From assembly GCA_009911365.1 (NCBI GenBank), contig QXXF01000024.1, positions 24,441 through 88,440 on the forward strand: DNA of 64,000 nt, written 5' to 3'. The notes beneath the pieces were generated by a model. That model was not told where the DNA came from. It saw nothing but the letters and a program-made list of their open reading frames with translations, and did no database searches. Position numbers and translations under genes: made by a program. Positions within the stretch are counted from its first letter, which is position 1. Each line of letters opens with the position of its first letter. Positions 52,659 through 61,864 of the stretch are shown here, piece after piece. The DNA comes from Clostridiales bacterium (lineage in GTDB: Bacteria; Bacillota; Clostridia; Peptostreptococcales; Anaerovoracaceae).

Positions 52659-53972
52659 ATGAAAAGCAAATATGATGTAATCGTCGTAGGCACGGGAGCT
52701 TCCGGTATGTTCGCGGCCCTCAGCCTGCCCCAAAGCATGGCTATTTTGATGATTACAAAGGATAGAACGGAAAACAGCAACTCCTATCTGGCGCAGGGCG
52801 GCATCTGCACCTTAAAAGAAGAAAGCGATTTTAATGCTTTTTTTGAGGATACTCTGAAAGCCGGCAAATATGAAAACAGCAGAGAGTCTGTCAGATGTAT
52901 GATCGAAGGCGCGCCGGGAGTCAATGCGAAGCTGGTTTCCTATGGAGTAGAATTTGACCGAAAGGAAGACGGGGAGCTGGATTATACCAGAGAAGGCGCC
53001 CACAGCACTTATCGAATTCTGCACCATAAAGACGTTACAGGAAAAGAAATCACCAGCAAATTGATCGCTGCGGCAAGAATGCGGGATAACATAGAGATCC
53101 AAGAGTACACGCTGATGATGGATCTGCTGATAGAGGAAGAACATTGCGCAGGGATCGTCGTGAAGGAACCTTCAGGCGAAATCAGACAGGTTTTTGCGAA
53201 ATCCGTAGTTCTGGCTACAGGCGGAATGGGCGGTCTCTTTGACCATTCCACCAACTTTCCCCATATCACAGGAGATAGCTTTGCCCTTGCGGCAAAACAC
53301 GGCATTCAGTTAAAAAATCTGAACTACGTACAGATTCATCCCACTGTTTTATACTCGAAAAAGCCAGGCAGAGGTTTCCTGATTTCCGAGTCAGTGAGAG
53401 GAGAAGGCGCAGTGCTTCTCAACAGCCAGGGGGAACGATTCGTAAACGAGTTGCTTCCAAGAGACGTAGTGTCAGCCAAGATCCAGGAAGAAATGGAGAA
53501 AACCAACAGCGACTACGTGTACCTTTCCCTTGTAGGAAAACCGGAGGACTGGATCCGCCGCAGATTCCCCAATATCTATGAGAAGTGTTTGGAAGAGGGG
53601 TATGATTTGTGCAAAGAACCCATACCAGTCACGCCAGCGCAGCATTATCTCATGGGCGGCATCGAGACCAACACATACGCCGAAACGTCCATGGACAATT
53701 TGTATGCGGTAGGTGAGACAGGATGCAATGGAGTCCACGGAGCTAACAGATTGGCCAGCAATTCTTTGTTAGAGGGCCTAGTGTTCGCAGAACGGGCCGC
53801 AGGAAAAATCAAAGAAAAGGCATCGGGTATCGAATTTGGGACAGAACGGATCGACTTAAGCCAATATGAGGATGAGGAAAGCTGGAGGAAAGCCAATCAA
53901 CAGCTGATTATGAATGAAATTAAAAGAAGGGACGAGAATTTTTATGATCAATGGTGTCACCATGAAGATTAA
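52659..53972 (+). CDS. nadB: L-aspartate oxidase
   Basis: An FAD enzyme that oxidises aspartate to iminoaspartate, the unstable substrate of NadA. It is 437 residues, shorter than the ~530 of the Escherichia coli enzyme because the C-terminal helical domain is reduced. It has the dinucleotide loop VVGTGASGMFAAL, SYLAQGGIC, the active-site region REGAHSTYRILHHKD and GCNGVHGANRLASNSLLEG. In anaerobes it would use an acceptor other than oxygen, such as fumarate. It overlaps nadC by 29 bp. Confidence 0.94.
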   Translation: MKSKYDVIVVGTGASGMFAALSLPQSMAILMITKDRTENSNSYLAQGGICTLKEESDFNAFFEDTLKAGKYENSRESVRCMIEGAPGVNAKLVSYGVEFDRKEDGELDYTREGAHSTYRILHHKDVTGKEITSKLIAAARMRDNIEIQEYTLMMDLLIEEEHCAGIVVKEPSGEIRQVFAKSVVLATGGMGGLFDHSTNFPHITGDSFALAAKHGIQLKNLNYVQIHPTVLYSKKPGRGFLISESVRGEGAVLLNSQGERFVNELLPRDVVSAKIQEEMEKTNSDYVYLSLVGKPEDWIRRRFPNIYEKCLEEGYDLCKEPIPVTPAQHYLMGGIETNTYAETSMDNLYAVGETGCNGVHGANRLASNSLLEGLVFAERAAGKIKEKASGIEFGTERIDLSQYEDEESWRKANQQLIMNEIKRRDENFYDQWCHHED

Positions 53973-54801
53973 TGTGGATCCCTATCTTCTTAGTGCTTTG
54001 CGGGAGGATATCACCAGCGAAGACGTTTCTGCCAATGCGGTAGTACGGGAAGAGACCCATGGGATCGCGGAACTGATTTGCAAACAGGATGGGATCATTT
54101 GCGGCTTGGATGTTTTCCACCGAGTGTTCTGCTTGCTGGATGAAAAAACGATTTTCAAGACAGGATTAAAAGACGGAGATTTTGTTAAAAAAGGTGATAT
54201 GATCGGAGTGATTGCTGGAGATATCCGGGTCATCCTATCAGGAGAGCGGACTGCGCTCAATTATTTGCAGCGCATGAGCGGCATCGCGACCTTTACCCAC
54301 GAAATGGCAGGAGAGTTGGAAGGCACCAAGACAAGGCTGCTGGACACGAGAAAAACAACGCCAAATATGCGGATCTTTGAAAAATACGCAGTAAAAGTAG
54401 GCGGAGGGCAGAATCACCGCTACAACCTGTCAGATGGACTGCTGCTGAAAGACAATCATATTGGAGCAGCGGGCGGCGTTGCCAAAGCCATAGAAATGGC
54501 AAGAGAATATGCGCCTTTTGTACGCAAGATCGAGATCGAGGTGGAAAATTTGCAGCAGCTGGACGAAGCGCTGGAGGCTGGAGCCGATATCATCATGCTG
54601 GACAATATGGATAACGAGACAATGAAGGAAGCCGTAGAGCGGGCCGCGGGCAAGGCGGAGTTGGAATGCTCTGGAAACGTGACAAAAGAGCGGCTAAAAG
54701 AAATCGCAGAGATCGGCGTGGATTATGTTTCTGCGGGTGCGTTGACTTATGGTGCGCCGATCATGGATATTTCCCTGAAAAATTTAACGCCAACCAGATA
54801 A
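53944..54801 (+). CDS. nadC: Nicotinate-nucleotide pyrophosphorylase (quinolinate phosphoribosyltransferase)
   Basis: Converts quinolinate and PRPP to nicotinate mononucleotide with loss of CO2. It is about 285 residues, with ALREDITSEDVSANAV, the substrate-site RLLDTRKTTPNMR, GGGQNHRYNLSDGLLLKDNH and the C-terminal YVSAGALTYGAP. ATG 53944 is the best start (AAGGGACGAG upstream); ATG 53962 would also fit the family. It is last in the operon, and a strong terminator follows. Confidence 0.95.
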   Translation: MINGVTMKINVDPYLLSALREDITSEDVSANAVVREETHGIAELICKQDGIICGLDVFHRVFCLLDEKTIFKTGLKDGDFVKKGDMIGVIAGDIRVILSGERTALNYLQRMSGIATFTHEMAGELEGTKTRLLDTRKTTPNMRIFEKYAVKVGGGQNHRYNLSDGLLLKDNHIGAAGGVAKAIEMAREYAPFVRKIEIEVENLQQLDEALEAGADIIMLDNMDNETMKEAVERAAGKAELECSGNVTKERLKEIAEIGVDYVSAGALTYGAPIMDISLKNLTPTR

Positions 54802-54808
54802 AATAAGG

Positions 54809-54842
54809 AGTGTGAATGAGAAATCATTCACACTTTTTTTTC
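54809..54842 (+). terminator. Terminator of nadABC
   Basis: AGTGTGAATGA and TCATTCACACT form a perfect 11-bp stem with a GAAA loop, followed by eight T. Confidence 0.95.
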
Positions 54843-54888
54843 AAGGTATGATACAATGTCTTCAAGACAACAAGGGAGGTAAACAAAG

Positions 54889-55443
54889 ATGATTTATGTA
54901 CATTTGGCAGATGGATTTGAAGAGATCGAAGCCATGACTATCGTGGACTTGCTGCGGAGAGCGGAACTGGATACCCAGACCGTTTCCATGAATGGGAAAA
55001 AGCGAGTGGTAGGAACTCACGGCGTTCCTATGGAAGCGGATATCTTATTTGAAGAAACCGATTACGAGAGCTGCGAAATGATCGTATTGCCTGGCGGCAT
55101 GCCAGGCGCGTCGAATTTAGGCAGCCATGAAGGCTTGACCAAGCATATCCGCTGTTTTGCGGAAAATGATAAATACCTTGCCGCGATCTGCGCCGCGCCT
55201 ATGGTCTTTGCTGCGCAAGGCGTATTGGACGGGAAACAGGCAGTCATTTATCCAGGCATGGAAGATCATTTGACAAAGGCGAAAGCCCTGCCGCGGACAG
55301 AAAACGTGATAGCGGATGGAAAAATCGTTACTTCAAAAGGACCGGCCACAGCCATGCCTTTTGCCCTTAAATTGGTAGAACTTTTGAAAGGAGCGGCCGC
55401 TGCTGAGGAATTGGCGGCAGATCTGTTATGGAATCAAAAGTAG
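54889..55443 (+). CDS. DJ-1/PfpI family protein
   Basis: A 184-residue flavodoxin-like protein of the DJ-1/ThiJ group. HLADGFEEIEAM at the N-terminus carries the conserved Glu, and the reactive Cys is at the nucleophile elbow AAICAAPMVF. It lies closest to the YajL/DJ-1 branch, proposed to act in protein or oxidative-stress protection; its exact activity is debated even for studied members. GGGAGG precedes ATG 54889. It overlaps the PHP gene by 16 bp. Confidence 0.9.
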   Translation: MIYVHLADGFEEIEAMTIVDLLRRAELDTQTVSMNGKKRVVGTHGVPMEADILFEETDYESCEMIVLPGGMPGASNLGSHEGLTKHIRCFAENDKYLAAICAAPMVFAAQGVLDGKQAVIYPGMEDHLTKAKALPRTENVIADGKIVTSKGPATAMPFALKLVELLKGAAAAEELAADLLWNQK

Positions 55444-56228
55444 ATTTCCATATCCATACCTGGTTTTCAGATGGCGCCGTTTCTCCTACGGAAATCGTAA
55501 AACAAGCAAAAGCCTTGGGTTACGACACCATTGCCATTACGGATCACGATGGCATAGATGGCGTGAAAGAGGCGCTGATCGCAGGAGAAACGGCGGATCT
55601 ACAGGTCATCGCAGGGATCGAACTGGCTACAAAGACAAAAGAAGGAACGGGCCTGCATATCTTGGGATATCATATTGACATTGAAAACCAAAGACTCACC
55701 GAGACTTTGAAAGAACTGCGCCAAAAGCGGGAAACCCGAAACGAAAAGCTGCTGGCAGTGCTGGCAGAAATGGGGTGTCCCCTCACAACGGAAGAACTGA
55801 TCCTGCGTCCGGGCCAAAGCTTTATCGGCAAACCCATCATTGCCAGAGCCATGGTGAAAAAGGGGTATATCAAAGCTCCAAAAGAGGCGTTTGCACCAGG
55901 AAAATTTTTAGAATCGCCAAAAGCAAAAGCAGTGAAAAAGGAAAAATTGGACGCGGAGGAGGCCATCGGTTTGATACGAGCAGCAGGCGGGATCGCTGTT
56001 TTGGCTCATCCTATCCAGATCCGAGGGGTTGGAGAACCGGGCAGCGAAGTCTTTTACCAGCAGGTGGATCAACTGGTGGGACGGCTGAGAAAAGCAGGGC
56101 TGGGCGGGTTAGAGTGTTTTCATCGAGATCACAGCTGCGAGCAGGCACTCCGATTTGTGGAAATCGCAGAAAAGTACCACCTTCATATTACGAGAGGATC
56201 GGACTTTCACGGCAGTCGATTTGAGTAA
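55428..56228 (+). CDS. PHP-domain phosphoesterase
   Basis: A 266-residue metal-dependent phosphoesterase of the PHP family (YciV/TrpH-like). Metal ligands are in VDFHIHTWFSDG, ITDHDGIDG, the Glu of IAGIELATK, the His of LHILGYH, LAHPIQIRG and the C-terminal GSDFHG. Studied relatives hydrolyse 3',5'-nucleoside bisphosphates or short RNA 5' ends. The start ATG lies within the end of the DJ-1 gene, so translation is coupled. Confidence 0.88.
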   Translation: MESKVDFHIHTWFSDGAVSPTEIVKQAKALGYDTIAITDHDGIDGVKEALIAGETADLQVIAGIELATKTKEGTGLHILGYHIDIENQRLTETLKELRQKRETRNEKLLAVLAEMGCPLTTEELILRPGQSFIGKPIIARAMVKKGYIKAPKEAFAPGKFLESPKAKAVKKEKLDAEEAIGLIRAAGGIAVLAHPIQIRGVGEPGSEVFYQQVDQLVGRLRKAGLGGLECFHRDHSCEQALRFVEIAEKYHLHITRGSDFHGSRFE

Positions 56229-56364
56229 AAGGCAAGTGAATCGCAAAAGAAGAAATCCACTCTCATAAAAAAGCTGTATAATTGGGACAAACTGGGAATA
56301 CTATATATCGTACGCTTATCATCAAAATCCCTGAAAAGGGAGGAGGAGAGAAGGAAACGATATT

Positions 56365-57432
56365 ATGAAAGAACTACCCAGTAGGAGCTTGAAAAGCTCA
56401 GAAAAGAAGAGAAAAGCCGTTTTTGTGTCAGCTGTGGCGGGAGCGCTCTTGCTTGCGGCCGGCTCTATAGCGGCGGGGACCGTCATAGTACCGTCAGACT
56501 TTGAAGTGCCCGTGCTGTTAGCCAATGGTGAAGTGATCACCCAGCCGTGGCGCGTGACGGCGGATGGAAAACAAGTAGCCCTGGTAGACAGCCAGGAAGA
56601 TGCCAGAGAAGTAGTAAAAGAGGTTGAAGGACATTACAAGAGTAAAGAAACTGTAAAGATTGAAATAGAAGAACAAACTTTCGCGGAAGAGATGGATTTA
56701 AAAAACGGGGATGAAAAGCCGGAGATCCTCACAGTAGAGGAAGCTGCGGAGCAGATTACAGCAGAAGAAGAATTGACTGTTAAGACAACAGAGGTCGTCA
56801 CTGCGGCAGAACCTGTAACTTTTGAAAAAATCACGGAAAAGACAGACCAGCTCTATGAAGGTGAAACAAAAGTAAAACAGGAAGGTCAGGACGGACTAAA
56901 AGAAGTGACGAAAAAAGTTATCAAAGAAAATGGGCATACCACAGAAGAAACAGTGATGGAAGAGATCGTCCTGCAGGAACCAAAGGCAGAAGTGACGCTG
57001 GCTGGGACGAAAGAAATCCCGCAGGAAGCGGAGCTTGTGTCTGCCTCCATCAAGGCAGAAGGCGATGGGCAACTCCTGACGCCAGTTTCCGGATATCGGA
57101 TGACTTCTGGTTTTGGCCCTAGGTGGGGCAGGGATCATCTGGGCGTGGATCTCGCGTTGCCTATGGGTTCAAAAATTTCAGCAGCTGACAGCGGCACTGT
57201 GATCTTCAGCGGCGCTGAAGGAGGCTATGGCAATTTGGTGAAAATCGATCATGGCAATGGAATCGTCACATACTACGCGCATTGCAGCGCTTTGCGAGTG
57301 GATCAAGGGCAGACTGTCACAAAGGGACAGACTATCGCGGACGTGGGTTCCACTGGAAATTCCACTGGTCCTCACCTTCACTTTGAAGTCCGGGTGAATG
57401 GAAAAAATGTGGATCCCATGAGTTATCTGTAA
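56365..57432 (+). CDS. G5-domain M23 (LytM-type) cell wall endopeptidase
   Basis: A 355-residue cell-surface peptidase. An N-terminal membrane anchor lies at ~18-40 (AVFVSAVAGALLLAAGSIAA). A ~100-residue acidic linker region follows, then a G5 domain at ~150-225 and an M23 metallopeptidase at ~250-355. The zinc motif HxxxD is in RDHLGVDLA and the second motif is HLHFEV; both are intact, so it should be active. Such proteins trim peptidoglycan cross-links and in spore formers can belong to engulfment machinery; no SpoIIQ-specific feature is seen. GGGAGGAGGAG precedes ATG 56365. Confidence 0.9.
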   Translation: MKELPSRSLKSSEKKRKAVFVSAVAGALLLAAGSIAAGTVIVPSDFEVPVLLANGEVITQPWRVTADGKQVALVDSQEDAREVVKEVEGHYKSKETVKIEIEEQTFAEEMDLKNGDEKPEILTVEEAAEQITAEEELTVKTTEVVTAAEPVTFEKITEKTDQLYEGETKVKQEGQDGLKEVTKKVIKENGHTTEETVMEEIVLQEPKAEVTLAGTKEIPQEAELVSASIKAEGDGQLLTPVSGYRMTSGFGPRWGRDHLGVDLALPMGSKISAADSGTVIFSGAEGGYGNLVKIDHGNGIVTYYAHCSALRVDQGQTVTKGQTIADVGSTGNSTGPHLHFEVRVNGKNVDPMSYL

Positions 57433-57478
57433 AACAGGACTCGGATCGCTGCCGATTGTGTCAATAAAGTCTAGGGAA

Positions 57479-57541
57479 CCCAGCTTCTTCTTCATGCGCG
57501 ATACAGTCACATGAAAAAGAACGCTGGGGCCTTTGTTTTTT
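57479..57541 (+). terminator. Terminator after the M23 peptidase gene
   Basis: CCCAGC and TTCTTCTTCATG pair with CATGAAAAAGAA and GCTGGG across a 13-base loop; TTTGTTTTTT follows. Confidence 0.8.
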
Positions 57542-57688
57542 GGCTTCTATTAGATTTCATGCAAGGAACATACAATCACAGTTTCGCTGACAGCATCAGG
57601 AACAGGGAGCAAAACGGAAGGCCTCATATGGACAGGCTTCGGCCTGCTGCGCTGCTATGAAAAATTACGAAAAAAGGAGGGAAAGATC

Positions 57689-58081
57689 ATGACAGAATTA
57701 TACGACATGTATGATATGAACACTATGATGGATATGCTGGATGACGCAGAACGGAAAAATGTTTTATCTAAAATGCATGACTATGTAATGGATCGGGGGC
57801 GTTGTCAGCAGAGAAAAGCAGGCGGCGATCAGCCGGATCCTTCCAAAGCCGCACAATGGAACGTTGCTGGTCAAGATGGCGTGCCTAAAGCGCAGCAGAT
57901 GCTGTATCTTACAGTGCGAGAAGAGGGCAGCGGCATACGAACGCTAATCGAAGGATATATGGAGGACGAAAACTGGTACGATGATGAGGGCGTTTCCTTA
58001 GATGCGAAAGACATGACAGTCATTGCGTGGCTTCCAAAGGACGTGCCGGAACTGTATCGCGGGGATATGGAAAAAAGCTGA
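57689..58081 (+). CDS. Hypothetical acidic protein
   Basis: A 130-residue protein that I do not recognise. It is acidic and Met/Asp-rich at the N-terminus (MTELYDMYDMNTMMDMLDDA). It has a polar middle (RCQQRKAGGDQPDPSKAAQ) and a more ordered C-terminal half ending VIAWLPKDVPELYRGDM. There is no signal peptide or membrane helix. AAAGGAGGG precedes ATG 57689, so it is probably translated. It stands alone between a terminator and the cysE promoter; no function can be given. Confidence 0.65.
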   Translation: MTELYDMYDMNTMMDMLDDAERKNVLSKMHDYVMDRGRCQQRKAGGDQPDPSKAAQWNVAGQDGVPKAQQMLYLTVREEGSGIRTLIEGYMEDENWYDDEGVSLDAKDMTVIAWLPKDVPELYRGDMEKS

Positions 58082-58163
58082 AAAACGCCGGACCAAGGGA
58101 ATGACCGACTAACTGGAACATTCATCGTTTTCCAGCAACTGCATCAACTTTTAAAAACTAATG

Positions 58164-58192
58164 ATGACAAATTTATCCGTCCGTTGTATAAT
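58164..58192 (+). promoter_or_regulatory. Strong sigma-A promoter of the cysE-cysS cluster
   Basis: ATGACA (58164-58169), 17 bp, perfect TATAAT (58187-58192). The ~130-base leader holds repeat copy F; no T-box motif is visible, although cysE/cysS leaders often have one. Confidence 0.7.
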
Positions 58193-58229
58193 ATAAAACA
58201 GATATGCGTACCTATCTGATTATTTTTTG

Positions 58230-58303
58230 TCCGGAACTATTATGATTTCCGGAATACCCGCAAAGTCTGTTTCTGAAAAGCATTGACAGAACGGCTTTGG
58301 TTT
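58230..58303 (+). repeat. Dispersed palindromic repeat, copy F
   Basis: Left hairpin TCCGGAA...TTCCGGA (58230-58252). Right outer stem CAAAGTC (58261-58267) with GGCTTTG, inner stem TTCTG/CAGAA. It ends about 26 bp before cysE. Confidence 0.7.
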
Positions 58304-58328
58304 AAAAAGGAAGTGTAAGAAGCGATAT

Positions 58329-58988
58329 ATGGCATTTTTCAAAGGGATCAGAGAAGACATACACACAGTGCTGCAAAAAGACCCTGCCGCTAGAAACGGT
58401 TTTGAGGTCCTTTTATGTTATCCCGGCGTGTGGTCCCTCATCTGGCATAAACCAGCGCATTGGTGCTATCACCACCATATGAAATTGCTGGCTAGGATCA
58501 TCTCTCAGATGGCTAGATGGTTCACCGGCATTGAGATCCATCCAGGAGCGAAAATTGGCAGGCGATGCTTTATCGACCATGGCATGGCTGTAGTCATTGG
58601 AGAAACCACAGAAATTGGCGATGATGTGACGATTTATCAGGGCGTCACCTTAGGAGGAACAGGAAAAGACACGGGAAAACGGCATCCGACCATTGGAGAC
58701 AGAGTGATCGTCAGTTCAGGGGCAAAGGTCTTGGGTCCATTCACAGTGGGAAATGACGTGAAAATCGGCGCAGGTTCCGTTGTGCTCAAGGAAATCCCGG
58801 ATGGCTGTACGGTTGTGGGAATCCCGGGAACCATTGTCAAGAGGAGCAAACCGACCAACGAAGATTTGAATCAGGTAGACTTGCCGGATCCGATCGCAGT
58901 AGAAATGGAATGCTTGCGGCGGCGCGTGGTCATGCTTGAAAACAAATTGAGGGAAGCGGAGAAAGGAAACAAAAATGAAGATTTATAA
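58329..58988 (+). CDS. cysE: Serine O-acetyltransferase
   Basis: Makes O-acetylserine from serine and acetyl-CoA, the first step of cysteine synthesis. It is 219 residues, with an N-terminal helical region (DIHTVLQKDPAARNGFEVLL) and then the left-handed beta-helix of hexapeptide repeats (GIEIHPGAKIGRRCFIDHGM, VIGETTEIGDDVTIYQGVTL). The catalytic Asp-His pair is in FIDHG. AAGGAAG precedes ATG 58329. It overlaps cysS by 14 bp. Confidence 0.95.
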   Translation: MAFFKGIREDIHTVLQKDPAARNGFEVLLCYPGVWSLIWHKPAHWCYHHHMKLLARIISQMARWFTGIEIHPGAKIGRRCFIDHGMAVVIGETTEIGDDVTIYQGVTLGGTGKDTGKRHPTIGDRVIVSSGAKVLGPFTVGNDVKIGAGSVVLKEIPDGCTVVGIPGTIVKRSKPTNEDLNQVDLPDPIAVEMECLRRRVVMLENKLREAEKGNKNEDL

Positions 58989-60375
58989 TACATTGACGAG
59001 AAAAAAAGAAGAATTCGTACCCATTGATAAAGAAGAAATCAAGATTTACGTGTGCGGCCCTACGGTGTATAACTATTTCCACATTGGGAACGCGAGACCT
59101 TTCGTAGTTTTTGACACGTTGCGGAAATATTTGGAATACCGGGGGAACAATGTGAAATTCATCCAGAACTTTACGGATGTGGATGACAAGATCATCAATA
59201 AAGCCAGGGAAGAAGGCGTGGCAGCCGGAGAGGTGAGCGAAACCTTTATCGCGGAATATTACAAAGACGCCGCTGCCCTCAATGTAAAAAAGGCTACGGT
59301 CCATCCAAAAGTCACGGAAAACATGAATGAGATCATTCAATTCGTAAAAGACTTGATCGATAAAGGCTATGCTTATGAAGTAGACGGTGACGTGTACTAC
59401 AGCACAAGGGCTTTCAAGGATTATGGAAAGCTATCCGGCCAGAATATCGAAGACCTGGAATCTGGAGCGCGCATCGAGGTAGGAGAAAAGAAAAGGGATC
59501 CCCTGGACTTCGCTTTGTGGAAAGCCAGGAAAACAGAAGACGAGATCGCGTGGGAATCTCCGTGGGGCATGGGCCGTCCAGGATGGCACATCGAATGCTC
59601 TACCATGTCAAAGCGGTATCTGGGTGATACCATCGACATCCATGCGGGCGGGCAAGATCTGACCTTCCCACATCATGAAAACGAGGTGGCCCAGTCAGAA
59701 GCCCACAGCGGAAAACAATTCGCTAACTACTGGATGCACAACGGCTATATCACCATTGACAATGAAAAAATGTCCAAATCAAAAGGAAACTTCTTTACGG
59801 TTAGGGACATTTTAAAGAGTTACAGCGGCGAAGTCATCCGGTTTTTCCTCTTGTCCGGCCACTACCGCAGCCCGATCAATTTCAGCGACTCTCTGATGGA
59901 ACAGGCAAAGCATGGACTGGCAAGGATGGAAAACGCAAGGAGCAATCTAAAACACCTGATCAACACCTGCCAGGGTGACATGACGGACGAAGAAAAGAAA
60001 GTTGTGGAAAGCTTTGACGCGTTCCGCCAGAAATTTATCACAGCCATGGACGATGATCTGAACACCGCGGATGCGATTTCAGCGGTATTTGAACTGATCA
60101 CCGCCATCAACACTGCGGTAAAGGATGGGTCTAGCAAGGAATTTGCGGAAAAATCCCTGGAAGTTTTAGATGAACTGACGGCTGTGCTAGGACTGCTGCG
60201 GCAGGATGAAGCTGACGATGACATTGACGATGACATTCAGGCTTTGGTGGAAGAACGCCAAGAAGCGAGAAAGAACAAGGACTTCGCGAGAGCTGACGAA
60301 ATCCGTGACCTGCTGAAGGAAAAAGGCATCACCATCAAGGATACGCCGCAGGGAGCGCAGATTATAAGAGAATGA
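58975..60375 (+). CDS. cysS: Cysteinyl-tRNA synthetase
   Basis: Charges tRNA-Cys with cysteine. A class I enzyme of 466 residues, the usual size. It has the zinc Cys in YVCGPTVYNYFHIGNARP (which includes the HIGH-type motif), the second Cys in GWHIECSTMS, HENEVAQSEA and the KMSKSKGN loop. The gene order cysE-cysS-mrnC-rlmB-sigH is widely conserved in Firmicutes. The stop overlaps mrnC by 4 bp (ATGA). Confidence 0.97.
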   Translation: MKIYNTLTRKKEEFVPIDKEEIKIYVCGPTVYNYFHIGNARPFVVFDTLRKYLEYRGNNVKFIQNFTDVDDKIINKAREEGVAAGEVSETFIAEYYKDAAALNVKKATVHPKVTENMNEIIQFVKDLIDKGYAYEVDGDVYYSTRAFKDYGKLSGQNIEDLESGARIEVGEKKRDPLDFALWKARKTEDEIAWESPWGMGRPGWHIECSTMSKRYLGDTIDIHAGGQDLTFPHHENEVAQSEAHSGKQFANYWMHNGYITIDNEKMSKSKGNFFTVRDILKSYSGEVIRFFLLSGHYRSPINFSDSLMEQAKHGLARMENARSNLKHLINTCQGDMTDEEKKVVESFDAFRQKFITAMDDDLNTADAISAVFELITAINTAVKDGSSKEFAEKSLEVLDELTAVLGLLRQDEADDDIDDDIQALVEERQEARKNKDFARADEIRDLLKEKGITIKDTPQGAQIIRE

Positions 60376-60767
60376 AAATAAACGACATCAAAACCATGAA
60401 CACAACAGCCCTGGCCTATCTAGGAGACGCTGTTTATGAAGTGGCGATACGGAAATTCATCATGGAGACCGGCCAGAGCAACGCTGACCGGCTCCATCAA
60501 ATCACCATCCGGTACGTTAGAGCCGAGGGGCAGGCAAAAGCCATGAAAAAGCTGATCAGTCATCTGACAGAGGAGGAGCAGACGCTGGTGCGCAGAGCAA
60601 AGAATCGAAAGATCACCTCTTGCCCTAGAAAAATGGATCCCTTTGTTTACAAATGGGCCACTGCCTTTGAGGCCTTTGTGGGATATTTATTTTTATTGGA
60701 AGAGAAAGAGCGCTTGGACTGGTTCATTGACAGCGCGATCGCAGTGATTAACGAGCACGGAGCATGA
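60372..60767 (+). CDS. mrnC: Mini-ribonuclease III (23S rRNA maturation)
   Basis: A 131-residue RNase III-like enzyme without a double-stranded-RNA-binding domain that trims 23S rRNA precursors. The signature ALAYLGDAVYEVAIR carries the catalytic Asp. FVYKWATAFEAFVGYLFLLE carries the second acidic site. Its position right after cysS is the conserved location in Firmicutes. Confidence 0.94.
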   Translation: MKINDIKTMNTTALAYLGDAVYEVAIRKFIMETGQSNADRLHQITIRYVRAEGQAKAMKKLISHLTEEEQTLVRRAKNRKITSCPRKMDPFVYKWATAFEAFVGYLFLLEEKERLDWFIDSAIAVINEHGA

Positions 60768-60770
60768 TTT

Positions 60771-60995
60771 ATGGCAAAGAAAAAACGACAAGTCCGCAAC
60801 AAGGCAAGGGACGTTTTCACGGACTATTATAGAACCAACAAAGAATACGCGGAGGAAAACCAGCGGCGCCAAGAGCAGGAGGGAATACCCAAAGGACTGA
60901 AAAACTTGACCTATCGGGAAAAGACATATATTGTGGTCATTGTGCTGGGACTGATCGGGATCTTGGTTCGATATGTGATTTTACCAAATATGTAG
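60771..60995 (+). CDS. Small single-pass membrane protein
   Basis: A 74-residue protein. The first ~50 residues are highly charged and Arg/Glu-rich (KKKRQVRNKARDVFTDYYRT), followed by one membrane helix at ~51-70 (YIVVIVLGLIGILVRYVIL). No family that I recognise. It lies three bases after mrnC and 21 bp before thyA, so it is part of the operon; the basic N-terminus should face the cytosol. Confidence 0.7.
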   Translation: MAKKKRQVRNKARDVFTDYYRTNKEYAEENQRRQEQEGIPKGLKNLTYREKTYIVVIVLGLIGILVRYVILPNM

Positions 60996-61016
60996 GGAGA
61001 AAGACGAGAGAGGAAT

Positions 61017-61847
61017 ATGAGCAAGGCAGACAAGTTATTCGTAGACATGTGTGAAAACATATTGGATCATGGATTTTCATCAGAAGGACAAGTTGTACGG
61101 GCAAAGTGGGCGGACGGCATGCCGGCCCATACGATCAAATGTTTTGGCATCGTCAATCGCTATGACCTTCAGGAGGAATTCCCTGCGCTGACCCTTCGGC
61201 CTACAGCGATTAAAACAGCAGTAGACGAGATCCTTTGGATCTGGCAGAAAAAATCCAACAATATCCAGGAACTAAATAGCCGGATCTGGGATCAATGGGC
61301 GGATGAAAGCGGTTCTATCGGAAAAGCATATGGTTATCAGATGGGGGTGACATACAAATTTCCCCATGGTGAAATGGACCAGGTGGACAATGTGCTGTGG
61401 CAGCTGAAACATGCGCCCTATTCCAGAAGGATCATGACGAACATGTATAAGTTTGACGATCTGACTGAGATGGGGCTGGAACCATGCGCTTACAGCATGA
61501 CTTTCAATGTGACGGGAAACCGGCTGAACGCTGTTCTTAACCAGAGATCTCAGGACATCTTGACTGCTAACAATTGGAATGTGGTGCAGTATTCCGTTCT
61601 TCTGTGCATGTTTGCCCAGGTCAGCGGTCTGGAGCCAGGAGAACTGGTCCATGTGATTGCGGACGCGCATATTTATGACAGGCATGTGCCGTTGGTGCGG
61701 GAAATGATCAAAAGGCCGCAGTACCCTGCGCCGAAATTCACCCTGAATCCGGAGGTGAAGAATTTTTATGATTTTACAGTAGCGGACATTAAAGTCGAAG
61801 ACTACGAGAAAAATCCACAGATCACAGATATACCAGTCGCGATTTAA
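61017..61847 (+). CDS. thyA: Thymidylate synthase (ThyA type)
   Basis: Methylates dUMP to dTMP using methylene-tetrahydrofolate. It is 276 residues with the classic ThyA layout but an atypical active site: the nucleophile Cys is in LEPCAYSMTF rather than the usual PCH motif, and the phosphate-binding RSQDILTANNWN replaces RSxDxxLGxPFN. ELVHVIADAHIYDRHV is conserved. It is paired with folA 17 bp downstream, which regenerates the folate that it oxidises. GAGAGGAA precedes ATG 61017. Confidence 0.9.
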   Translation: MSKADKLFVDMCENILDHGFSSEGQVVRAKWADGMPAHTIKCFGIVNRYDLQEEFPALTLRPTAIKTAVDEILWIWQKKSNNIQELNSRIWDQWADESGSIGKAYGYQMGVTYKFPHGEMDQVDNVLWQLKHAPYSRRIMTNMYKFDDLTEMGLEPCAYSMTFNVTGNRLNAVLNQRSQDILTANNWNVVQYSVLLCMFAQVSGLEPGELVHVIADAHIYDRHVPLVREMIKRPQYPAPKFTLNPEVKNFYDFTVADIKVEDYEKNPQITDIPVAI

Positions 61848-61864
61848 GGTGAGGACAAGAAACG

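Noticed and set aside
58193-58328. T-box leader before cysE-cysS
   Set aside because: No T-box consensus (TGGNACCGCG type) or specifier structure is visible; the leader holds the dispersed repeat instead.
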